Source: Thiohalobacter sp. (lineage in GTDB: Bacteria > Pseudomonadota > Gammaproteobacteria > DSM-19610). Taken from it: a stretch of DNA of 37,752 nucleotides. Location of the stretch: NCBI GenBank assembly GCA_026984515.1, contig JALSRZ010000156.1:1-37752 (forward strand), written 5' to 3'. Shown piece by piece: positions 7,282-14,985 of this stretch. The notes beneath the pieces are model-generated. The model was not told where the DNA came from, made no database searches, and worked only from the letters and a program-made list of their open reading frames with translations. A program made the position numbers and the translations under genes. How positions within the stretch are numbered: position 1 is the first letter of the stretch; each line of letters begins with the position of its first letter.

Positions 7282-8568
7282 TCAGGCGACGGACTGCGGT
7301 GCCTGTGGCACCAGCGAAAACAGTTTTTCGCTCAGCTTGCGACCGTATTCCTGGCGGTTCGGTTGTGACAGGCTGGCCTCGGTGGCCAGGCTGTCATTGA
7401 ACAATACCGGTCGCTGCCACTCTTCCAGGATTTCGTAGAGCGCTTCATCGAGGTGGTCCATGTTGTCGTCCAGTTCCACCAGCAGGACATCGATGTCGCC
7501 GGCCGGGAGTTGCCGCAGGTCGTGGGCCGTCAGCGGCAAGGTGGCAACGACTTCGATCGCAAAGCGGGATAACAGCCTTGACAGGTAGATGCGCAATAGT
7601 TCTGATTCGGCGGTAATGGCGACACGCAGGCGGCTGGATTTTTTCGCCGTGCCGACCGGTGCGGCCGAAACCGCTTCCTGTGCCGGTTGCACCGGTGTTA
7701 TGTCGGCCGCAGGCACGGTACCCGGCGACGCCTGCGCGCCGGTTTCGTGCTGTGCCGGGAACAGGCCGCCCTGCTGTTTTTCCTTTACCACTTCTTCCAC
7801 CAGGGCGGCATCGACGCGGTCGCGCTGCTCGGCATAGCCGTACACCAGGGCGGTATCGCACAGCAGGTTGATCAGGCGCGGGACGCCGCCGCTGTAGCGG
7901 TGAATCAGGTTGCAGGCCTGGTCGGAAAACAGTTCGGCCTTGCCGCCGGCCGTTTTACACCGATGGCGGATATATTCACCGGTTTCCTCTTCTTCCAGCG
8001 GCTGCAGGTGGTAGTCCACCCCGATACGCTGCGCAAACTGCACCAGGTCCGGGCGTTGCAGGGTTTCGCGCAGTTCCCGCTGGCCCACCAGGATGATCTG
8101 CAGCACCTGGTCCTTGTCGGCGTTGATGTTGGACAGCATGCGCAGTTCTTCCAGCGTTTCGGCGGGCATGTTCTGCGCCTCGTCCACGATCAGCACCGTG
8201 CGCCGGCCCCGGGCGTACTCCTGGATAATAAATTCCATGAATTCCTGGTACAGCTGCACTTTGTCCCGGCCCTGGTGGGGCAGATCAAAGGCCAGCGCGA
8301 TCCACTGCAGCAGGTCGCCGAAGGTCTGGTGCGTGTTCGATATCAGGCCTACCCGGATGGTGGGGTCGATGTCGTTCAGCAGCTTGCGGATGAGGGTGGT
8401 TTTGCCGGTGCCGATCCCGCCGCTGATCACGGTAAACCCGGCCTGGTTCATCAGGCCGTACTCCAGCAGCGTCAGCGCCATGCGGTGTTTGTCGCTCAGG
8501 TACAGGAAGCCCGAGTCCGGTAACAGGGAGAAGGGTTTTTCGCGGAAGCCGTAAAAACTCTGGTACAT
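7282..8568 (-). CDS. XrtA/PEP-CTERM-type ExeA-like ATPase with pseudo-receiver tail
   Basis: This 428-residue protein begins with the MYQSFYGFREKPFSLLPD signature of ExeA/GspA-like ATPases found in exosortase-type exopolysaccharide loci. The AAA module covers about residues 1-265, with Walker A GGIGTGKTT (50-58), Walker B VLIVDEAQ (125-132) and an RIGVDYHLQPL sensor region. After a Pro/Ala-rich linker (about 270-312), residues 313-420 look like a receiver fold resembling the N-terminal part of ChpB/CheB-type proteins. Glu365 sits where the phosphorylated Asp would be expected. It follows the CpsD-like gene by 13 nt. The likely role is energising or regulating exopolysaccharide assembly; the exact function is unknown for the family. 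Confidence 0.87.
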   Translation of the reverse strand: MYQSFYGFREKPFSLLPDSGFLYLSDKHRMALTLLEYGLMNQAGFTVISGGIGTGKTTLIRKLLNDIDPTIRVGLISNTHQTFGDLLQWIALAFDLPHQGRDKVQLYQEFMEFIIQEYARGRRTVLIVDEAQNMPAETLEELRMLSNINADKDQVLQIILVGQRELRETLQRPDLVQFAQRIGVDYHLQPLEEEETGEYIRHRCKTAGGKAELFSDQACNLIHRYSGGVPRLINLLCDTALVYGYAEQRDRVDAALVEEVVKEKQQGGLFPAQHETGAQASPGTVPAADITPVQPAQEAVSAAPVGTAKKSSRLRVAITAESELLRIYLSRLLSRFAIEVVATLPLTAHDLRQLPAGDIDVLLVELDDNMDHLDEALYEILEEWQRPVLFNDSLATEASLSQPNRQEYGRKLSEKLFSLVPQAPQSVA

Positions 8569-8581
8569 GGCGAGTGCCCCG

Positions 8582-9397
8582 TCAGTCCTTGCCCGACTTG
8601 TTCAGCACCGTACCCAGTATATTGGTACTGGCCAGCATGTCCACCGCGCGTTCGACTTCTTTTTTGGTGGTCTTGCCTTCTTCAACCACCAGCAGGGTAG
8701 CGTCCACGTAGGGTGAAAATGCCATGGCGTCCGATGCGTCGAGTACCGGCGGCAGGTCGAAGATGACGATGCGACCGGCGTAGCGGTTTTTCAGTTCGTC
8801 GACCAGCCTGGTCATCTTGGGCGAATTCAGCATTTCCGCGGAATTCAGCAGCGAGCGGCCACCGGGCAGGATAGTCAGGTGGTCGATACCCTTCGGGTGG
8901 ACCAGCAGCTCGGGCAGCGGGGTATCTTCCACCAGGTAGTCGCTCAGGCCGGGCTCACCTGGCAGGCCCAGGTGTTCGTGCAGGCTGGGATGGCGCAGGT
9001 TGGCATCCACCAGCAGCACCGTATAGTTAACTTCCAGGGCCAGGCTGGCAGCCAGGTTGAGGGCCGTCAGGGTCTTTCCCTCCCCGGTGCCGGGGCTGGT
9101 GATGGCCAGCACATTCCAGTCGTTTTCATTCAGCCGCTGCAGTACCTGGGTGCGTAGCATCTTGTAGGCGTCGGTGAATTCGCAGGGATCAAAACCGGTG
9201 ACGACGCGTTTTTCGCGCAGTTCCGGCCGCGATACCTCGATATGACGGGTCTGTGAGTAGGTGACCTGTTCTGCGGGTGTAGCGGTAGGTGCGGCAGATG
9301 CTTGCTGCATTGCTGCATTGCCGCTGACTGGGGTTGGTGCTGGCTGGCGTGCCCGCTCTGCGCGTGCCCGTTCCAGAGCCTGTTTTATGCGTTCCAT
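8582..9397 (-). CDS. CpsD/CapB-family P-loop protein of the exopolysaccharide locus
   Basis: This 271-residue protein resembles bacterial tyrosine autokinases that control polysaccharide chain length with a Wzz partner. Visible motifs are Walker A SPGTGEGKT (about 101-109), Walker A' LLVDANLR (about 128-135) and a Walker B-like IVIFDLPPV (about 208-216). The N-terminal ~60 residues are Ala/Pro/Gln-rich and probably flexible. No tyrosine cluster follows the catalytic domain: the C-terminus ends in LNKSGKD. That is common in the XrtA-linked subfamily and leaves open whether it autophosphorylates on Tyr. It lies 28 nt after the Wzz-like gene. Confidence 0.87.
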   Translation of the reverse strand: MERIKQALERARAERARQPAPTPVSGNAAMQQASAAPTATPAEQVTYSQTRHIEVSRPELREKRVVTGFDPCEFTDAYKMLRTQVLQRLNENDWNVLAITSPGTGEGKTLTALNLAASLALEVNYTVLLVDANLRHPSLHEHLGLPGEPGLSDYLVEDTPLPELLVHPKGIDHLTILPGGRSLLNSAEMLNSPKMTRLVDELKNRYAGRIVIFDLPPVLDASDAMAFSPYVDATLLVVEEGKTTKKEVERAVDMLASTNILGTVLNKSGKD

Positions 9398-9425
9398 TGT
9401 TTTGTCTCTGCTTTTATTCCCGGAC

Positions 9426-11162
9426 TCATGTGTTTACGACCGTATCCGCCTTTCTCAAAACTTTGTACCAGAGTACGTCCAGCGGTGTCCAGAAGTAGTG
9501 GAACAGGGTAACCGCCAGGATAATGGCCGCGGCGGTTGCGGTTACCCGCGTCGCGAACCGTCGTTTGCGTATGCGTTCTTCGGCATCGGTTTTCAGGTAC
9601 GGGATAATGGCCAGCGGCGGAATGCCTGCGGCAGAGGAGACTGCCCTGCTATTACGCACCGTATCGTCCAGGCTTTCCCCGACAGCTGCGTAGCCTATGC
9701 CGCAACCCAGTGCCAGAACAAAGCTGAGGAACAGGATCGCAGGGCGGTTGGGGCTAACGGGTTTTTCCGGCCGGATAGGCGGTTCGATAATCTGGAAGCG
9801 TTCGCCCTTGCTGTCTTTTTCGAGTTCCTGGCCGATTTGCGCGGCTACCAGTTTGGCGCGAATATTCTGGTATTCACTGGTTGCATTATCCAGCTTGCGC
9901 TGGAGGGACTGGTATTTCCGTTCAGCCTGGGGGGTCTCAACCAGGCGCTGCTCGTATTCGGCAAGCTTTTCCTTCAGGCGCAGTTTCTTCTTTTCCAGCG
10001 TTCGGATCTCCAGGTTTGCTGCCTCGATCTCGGATTGCATCTGTATGTAAATCGGATTATCCGGGTTATCCGCTGCTTTGGCCGTCAATGCGCTGGGGGA
10101 GTCAGGAACGTTTTCTTCGAGGGATTTGATCTGGCGTTCCAGCTTTACGATGTCCGGATGCTCGGGTGAATATTTTTTCTTCAGGGTGGCAAGTTCACTG
10201 CGCAAGGCTTCGACCTGCTTCAATTGTTCTGCCGAGCTGTCGACCTCGCCGGTTTCCTCTTCCAGCCCCTGGATTTCCTTGCGCATGCGAATAACGTCAG
10301 GGTGGTCTTCCGAGTAACGCGCTGCCAGTGCAAAATACTGGGTGCGCAACGCTTGCAGGCGGGTGGCTGGATCCAGCGAAACATCGGTGCTATGCGGCTT
10401 GATTTGTGCCAGTTGACCACTGAGGTAAACCTTGCGCTCCTCCTGTGAGCGGATCTGGCTATCGATGTTGTCAAGCTCTTTCTCGGTGCGGGTCATCAGC
10501 TCCATGTTGAGTTGTAACAGTTCCGGCAGGGAATTGGCGTGACTTTCCTTGAAAGCAGCAATTTCGGCCTCCATGGTGCCGATTTCCTTGCTTAGCCGAG
10601 TCGACTCGTCTTTAAGGAACAAATAGGTTTCGTTGGCCTGCTCGGTACGCTCTTTCAGATTTTCTTTGAGATACAGGCTCATTAATTCGTTGGTGACTTG
10701 CTGGGCCTTCACCGGGTTTTCACTGCTAAAGCTCAAGCTAAACGCAATCGTGGCAGCCATCGGCCGTCCGCTGCGCGGGTCGACCACATCGGCGTCGATC
10801 ATTTCCAGGCTGATGTTTTCACGCATCTCCGAGATAATTTCTTCAGTAGTCAGGCGTTTCCTTTTTTTCTTGTACAGGTCAAATTCATTGATTATTTTCA
10901 GAAGGTTGGGGCGGGCCATCACTTTCTGGCTGATGGCCTGGATACGTTGCGAAGCAAAGCTTGTGACCGTGGATCGTACCAGTTCCGGGGGAATGTCCTG
11001 TTCCTTGATGAGGATAGTGGCGGAAGAGGTATAGGTCGGTGGCGTGAACACGGCAACCAGCACCCCGATCGAGAAAATCGTTGCAGCAATCAGAAAAATG
11101 CTCAGGCGGCGCCTTTTGATAGCGCTCAAATAGTCAGATAAGTTGATCGATTGTTCTTCCAT
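9426..11162 (-). CDS. Wzz/GumC-like polysaccharide chain-length determinant
   Basis: This protein of about 578 residues has an N-terminal cytoplasmic stub, a membrane helix at about residues 19-40, a long periplasmic region with several coiled-coil stretches, and a second helix after the Pro-rich Wzz motif RPEKPVSPNRP. A third hydrophobic segment lies near the C-terminus. This is the PCP-2a-like or XrtA-associated chain-length architecture, which partners with the CpsD-like ATPase and the Wza-like exporter. The ATG at 11162 is chosen over the upstream frame extension to 11219 because an AAGGGA ribosome site lies six bases before it. Confidence 0.9.
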   Translation of the reverse strand: MEEQSINLSDYLSAIKRRRLSIFLIAATIFSIGVLVAVFTPPTYTSSATILIKEQDIPPELVRSTVTSFASQRIQAISQKVMARPNLLKIINEFDLYKKKRKRLTTEEIISEMRENISLEMIDADVVDPRSGRPMAATIAFSLSFSSENPVKAQQVTNELMSLYLKENLKERTEQANETYLFLKDESTRLSKEIGTMEAEIAAFKESHANSLPELLQLNMELMTRTEKELDNIDSQIRSQEERKVYLSGQLAQIKPHSTDVSLDPATRLQALRTQYFALAARYSEDHPDVIRMRKEIQGLEEETGEVDSSAEQLKQVEALRSELATLKKKYSPEHPDIVKLERQIKSLEENVPDSPSALTAKAADNPDNPIYIQMQSEIEAANLEIRTLEKKKLRLKEKLAEYEQRLVETPQAERKYQSLQRKLDNATSEYQNIRAKLVAAQIGQELEKDSKGERFQIIEPPIRPEKPVSPNRPAILFLSFVLALGCGIGYAAVGESLDDTVRNSRAVSSAAGIPPLAIIPYLKTDAEERIRKRRFATRVTATAAAIILAVTLFHYFWTPLDVLWYKVLRKADTVVNT

Positions 11163-11228
11163 TTTTTTCCCTTTCGCGCCAGGGGTACTGCGATAACGCG
11201 TGCATGGCCTGCCCCCCAACCCTGGCCA

Positions 11229-12443
11229 CTAGCGGGAAACCGCAATTCTAGGCCAGCGGTAGGATAGCGTCAAATACGCGGCGTTTTGCGTAGCGTCATC
11301 ACTGGTATTGTCAAAAGTCTGCTTTTTGAAATGGTAACTTGCTGAAAGATCCCAGAATTGCCTGAAACTCCACCTTATTCCAGGGGTAATATCATAATAA
11401 TCGCGGTTCAGGTTGGAGGTGATCGAGCTATCGGTCTTGCTTTGGTACAGGCTTACCGACAGCGACGCACTCAGCAACTCTGTGAAGCGATACTGGCTGT
11501 TCCACCCCACCCGGGTGACCTGGATAGGTACACCGTTGGTTGAATTGCTGATGTTCCGTGAGGCACTGACACTGGTTTCTCCACGGAGAAATTTTTTCCT
11601 GATGTTGCCGTTGAAAGTGGAGCCGGAACTGCTGTTTGATACGTTCTGGTTCAGGGGGGTAAACCCGATGATCGTGTCACCCGAGAATATCGGTACCAGG
11701 GTGTTCTGTGAAGCGTCGGTTTCAGTACGGCGTATGCCGGCGAACAGCGATGCGGACAGGGTTTCGCTGAACTGATAGGAGAACCCGCCCTGCAGGTTGC
11801 TAGTATTCGATTTTACGCCATTTTCGTTGTCATTGCGATTGTGAGAAAGGAATACCGATAGCGTGGTGCGCTCGTTGATGATCCTGCTCAGGCTGGACTG
11901 GAAATTGTGCGAGGTAAAGTCCGTGAAACCGGTTCCACCTGCATTCAGGTAGCGTACATCGGTATATCCATAGCCAAGGCTTACCTGGGTGAGTTCATTA
12001 ATATTATAGGACCAGTTAGGGCCACCGTTCAATTGCACACGCCGTACCCGGTCAAATACCACCCCGGTATCCTCAAGCTGGCTGTCCAGCGTGGAATCCT
12101 TGATGATGCTCGCATTCAGCCCGACCTGGGAGCGTTCCATGCGGTGGAAAGAATTTAAATCGAAAGAAACATTGTTTTCGTCAAGATTGCTGTCTTTTTC
12201 GAAACGCCGGAAATTCAAATGCAGGCCGCCGCTTACCCCGGATTCCGGGGTCGTCATGCTGAATACCACGCTCGGGCTCAAGGCGGTTTCAACGGTTGAT
12301 ATCTCATCATCAATATTCAGGCGAAGGTTGTCGTTATAGCCAGCCCGGGCTGTAACGGAGGGTTCGATTTTCCATTCAGCTGCGCGGACAGCTCCTGTAC
12401 CGAGCAGCAGCAAGAAAATTGAATGGCGAACGGATAGCCGCAC
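11229..12443 (-). CDS. PEP-CTERM-system outer-membrane beta-barrel protein
   Basis: This 404-residue protein has a signal peptide (cleavage near VRAAEW) and alternating hydrophobic/polar strands throughout, ending in an aromatic-rich strand (YLTLSYRWPRI). The composition is rich in Ser, Asn, Thr and Tyr, as in outer-membrane barrels. Its position between the Wza-like and Wzz-like genes and its GYNDNLRL start match the TIGR03016-type outer-membrane protein of exosortase-linked exopolysaccharide loci, thought to help export. It starts with GTG at 12443, with AAGGA nine bases upstream. It is 66 nt before the Wzz-like gene. Confidence 0.82.
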   Translation of the reverse strand: MRLSVRHSIFLLLLGTGAVRAAEWKIEPSVTARAGYNDNLRLNIDDEISTVETALSPSVVFSMTTPESGVSGGLHLNFRRFEKDSNLDENNVSFDLNSFHRMERSQVGLNASIIKDSTLDSQLEDTGVVFDRVRRVQLNGGPNWSYNINELTQVSLGYGYTDVRYLNAGGTGFTDFTSHNFQSSLSRIINERTTLSVFLSHNRNDNENGVKSNTSNLQGGFSYQFSETLSASLFAGIRRTETDASQNTLVPIFSGDTIIGFTPLNQNVSNSSSGSTFNGNIRKKFLRGETSVSASRNISNSTNGVPIQVTRVGWNSQYRFTELLSASLSVSLYQSKTDSSITSNLNRDYYDITPGIRWSFRQFWDLSASYHFKKQTFDNTSDDATQNAAYLTLSYRWPRIAVSR

Positions 12444-12557
12444 GATTCTGTGTCCTTAAGCCTTTGTATTTGAAATCAAAGAAGCGGCCCATTCGGCCAA
12501 GCCTTTAGAAAAATTTTGCGGGAATAGCAGGTGACTGCAGCCTGTCCGGAGAGAGTA

Positions 12558-13139
12558 TTACGGAACCACAACCACATCTCCCGCCTTGAGGAGAATATTC
12601 TGTTCCAGGTGTTTGCCTTTTTCGACATCTCCATACTCGAAGGGGATCGCGCTCAGTTTGCCATTTTCCCGGCGTAACACCTTGATTTTATTGAGTGCCG
12701 CATAGGTGGATGTGCCGCCTGCCATACTCAGGGCCTGCATTACATCGATATTGCGCACCATGGGGAATACACCCGGGCGGTTGACGTGTCCAAGGACGTA
12801 CACGGTATTACCCGAGAGGTTCAGGACCGAAACCGTGACCACCGGGTCGGGTATGAATTTGTTCAGGCGCTCGGTGATCTGCTGGCGCAGGGTCTCGATG
12901 GTACCCCCGCCAGCCTGGATCTCGCCCACAAGCGGGACGGTGATGTAGCCGTCCGGGCGCACGGTGACCTGTCCGGACATTTCATCTTCCTTCCATACAG
13001 AAACAGCCAGCTGGTCGCCCGGCTGGATCGGGTAGGTGCCCATCACACTGTTGTCGGTTTCTTCTGCCAGTGCGAGGGGAGTCGCGAACAGGACAGCCAG
13101 CGAGAGCAGGGTGCCGAGTAATTTCAGTGCCTTCAACAT
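12558..13139 (-). CDS. Wza-like polysaccharide export protein
   Basis: This protein of 193 residues has a signal peptide (about 1-25, LALAEET), then a polysaccharide-export (Poly_export) domain with YPIQPGDQLAVSVW and DGYITVPLVGEI, and one SLBB-type segment (VYVLGHVNRPG...VMQALSMAGG). Members form or line the outer-membrane/periplasmic export channel. It is shorter than Wza (about 380), as usual in XrtA-type loci. The ATG at 13139 follows a TGAGG ribosome site by five bases; the frame extends to 13169 without a good signal. It is the first gene of the minus-strand exopolysaccharide run. Confidence 0.9.
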   Translation of the reverse strand: MLKALKLLGTLLSLAVLFATPLALAEETDNSVMGTYPIQPGDQLAVSVWKEDEMSGQVTVRPDGYITVPLVGEIQAGGGTIETLRQQITERLNKFIPDPVVTVSVLNLSGNTVYVLGHVNRPGVFPMVRNIDVMQALSMAGGTSTYAALNKIKVLRRENGKLSAIPFEYGDVEKGKHLEQNILLKAGDVVVVP

Positions 13140-13271
13140 GGATACCTCAGATAGATAAATAACGCACAACGTTCATTTGCCCTGTCAGGGTCGTGGGAGC
13201 GGGCCGGTCTGTCCCGGGCACCTGTGTGCGGCTGATCATTGAAGCAAACGGCTTCTGAACGGTCAAGCCAC

Positions 13272-13305
13272 AAAAAAGCGGCACTATCCAGGGATGAGTG
13301 CCGCT
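13272..13305 (-). terminator. rho-independent terminator of the fadL-like gene
   Basis: Read on the minus strand, a 9-bp stem (13297-13305 with 13277-13285) and an 11-nt loop are followed by a T-rich run (13272-13276 complement). It lies 33 nt beyond the stop of the FadL-type gene. Confidence 0.8.
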
Positions 13306-13337
13306 CGATCGTGTCGCCTTGCGACGGGCCGTTTGGC

Positions 13338-14636
13338 CTAGAGTTTAAACCCGAAGCTTACGCCTACCGAATCCTGGTACATCTGGATTTTGCCCGTGTC
13401 GCCGATCAGGGTCGGGCCCTCCTGCTCATACTTGAAGGCATGGACGTAGGAGAAGCTCCATTCCATTTTCGGATTTGGTGAGTAGGTGGCGCCCAGTGTC
13501 ATGTGATTCTGGACCGTTGCCGGGGCGACGATGTTGAACAGCACTTCACCGTTCTTTTCGTCGATCGGGCTCTTGCCGTAGTTCCAGCCGGCGCGATAGG
13601 TCCATTTCGGGCTGTAGTCCCAGGCAAGGCCTACCTTGTATACCGTCTGGTCATCCCAGCCGAAACCGAGGCCGCCATCGGCGCCCAGGGAGTTCTCTTC
13701 CGGGCTGTCCGGGAAACCGTTGCCGGTGGTGGTGGCGCTGGCGTTACCGATGGAACGCACTTTGGAGTACAGGGTGCGCGTGACGTCGGCGCCAATCATC
13801 AGTTTTGGTGTGATCTTGAAGCCAAACCCGACACCGAAGTTTTCAGGGGTGTCCAGGCTGCCCTGTTCGGCGAAGAGATCCTTGTACTTGTCGAATTTGG
13901 TCATGTACACGCGCGAGGTGTAGGTCGCACCCAGCGACAGGCGTTCCTTGAAAAAGCGGCCCATCCAGCCCAGCCGCACACCGGCGCCGTAGGCCCAGTC
14001 GTTGCCCCGGTTGGTCAGATTTTCCGGGAATTTGCCGGTGTCATTGAATATGGAAGTGAAGGTCGAGAAGTAATCCAGGCCGAAGGCGCGGAAGGTCTGG
14101 ATGCTCATGACCAGCGAGGCGCCGATCCGGTTCTGCTTGTTGAGCCGGTAGGATGCGGTCGGGTTCATCTGCATGATCATCAGGTTGACGCCGAGCGTGT
14201 CGTTCACGTTGGAGCCGGTGATGTTGTTGTACAGGTTCAGGTTGTAGCGGCTGCCACCGCCGCCCGCGGGTATGGCGGAGAAGCCAACCGAGATCTTGCG
14301 GTTGAACTTGTAGGCGCCACCCATGGCCGGCATGACAAAGCGGTTGGCGCTGCTCTTGTAGGAGAGCTTCTCATCGCCTTCACCCAGTCTGGCCTTGGCC
14401 CGGGGCACGAAGAAATCACCGCCGACGTCTACCCGGTCTTTCATGAAACCAATGGATGCCGGGTTGACGGCGCCGGCGATGGCATCCTGCGGGGTGGCGA
14501 TGGCAACGCCGCCCATACCGCGCGACTTGGTGCCGTACCCGATCAGGAACATGCCGTTGGTGGCATAGGACAAGGAAGGCACAGCTGCAACGCTAGCTAC
14601 CAGCGTGCACGCCAGCAGTTGTCTTGTTCGGGCCAT
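13338..14636 (-). CDS. FadL/OmpP1-family outer-membrane transporter
   Basis: This protein of about 432 residues has a signal peptide ending SLSYA and a mature N-terminus ATNGMFLIGYGTKSRGMGG, the hallmark hatch start of FadL-type porins for long-chain fatty acids and other hydrophobic compounds. NPASIGFMKDRVDVG and a terminal SVGVSFGFKL strand fit a 14-strand barrel. The ATG at 14636 is chosen because GGAGGAG lies nine bases upstream; the in-frame codon at 14660 would put that ribosome site inside the gene. It is a stand-alone gene with its own terminator. Confidence 0.92.
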   Translation of the reverse strand: MARTRQLLACTLVASVAAVPSLSYATNGMFLIGYGTKSRGMGGVAIATPQDAIAGAVNPASIGFMKDRVDVGGDFFVPRAKARLGEGDEKLSYKSSANRFVMPAMGGAYKFNRKISVGFSAIPAGGGGSRYNLNLYNNITGSNVNDTLGVNLMIMQMNPTASYRLNKQNRIGASLVMSIQTFRAFGLDYFSTFTSIFNDTGKFPENLTNRGNDWAYGAGVRLGWMGRFFKERLSLGATYTSRVYMTKFDKYKDLFAEQGSLDTPENFGVGFGFKITPKLMIGADVTRTLYSKVRSIGNASATTTGNGFPDSPEENSLGADGGLGFGWDDQTVYKVGLAWDYSPKWTYRAGWNYGKSPIDEKNGEVLFNIVAPATVQNHMTLGATYSPNPKMEWSFSYVHAFKYEQEGPTLIGDTGKIQMYQDSVGVSFGFKL

Positions 14637-14985
14637 GATAGGCGTCTCCTCCATTTTCATTTATGTGTCCGGCGGGGCCGGCGTCCGGCGGTCTGTGTAA
14701 AACGCGGAACGGGCCAGCCTCTCACGAAAATCCGGTTTTTTTGATTCAAAACTGCCGCAAGATGGTGACGACCAAAGCAGTGTTTGTCAAGCTACTGTCT
14801 TTGGAATGTTTTCTATTAGCGGCGTCTAATTTACAGTCGGTCTCCAGCACCCCCGGGCGCGGAAAAATATGCCTGCCCGGGCACCCGGTTGCAAGGGTGC
14901 GGTTGCTGCATATTCATGCCCGGCAGGAAAAAGGGCGCAGCCATTGCGGACTGCGCCCTTTGGCTCTACAGGGTCACCGTCCGGT
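14637..14985. other. gene-free stretch between fadL-like gene and sorting-signal protein
   Basis: No supported gene lies here. It holds the fadL-like ribosome site, a minus-strand TTGACA (complement of 14785-14790) with only a weak -10 (complement of 14762-14767) at 17-nt spacing, and the terminator at 14925-14961. Short frames here look like chance. Confidence 0.55.
14925..14961 (-). terminator. rho-independent terminator of the 838-residue protein gene
   Basis: On the minus strand a perfect 11-bp GC-rich stem (14951-14961 with 14930-14940), with a 10-nt loop, runs directly into five T residues. It lies about 25 nt after the stop of the large secreted protein gene. Confidence 0.85.
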
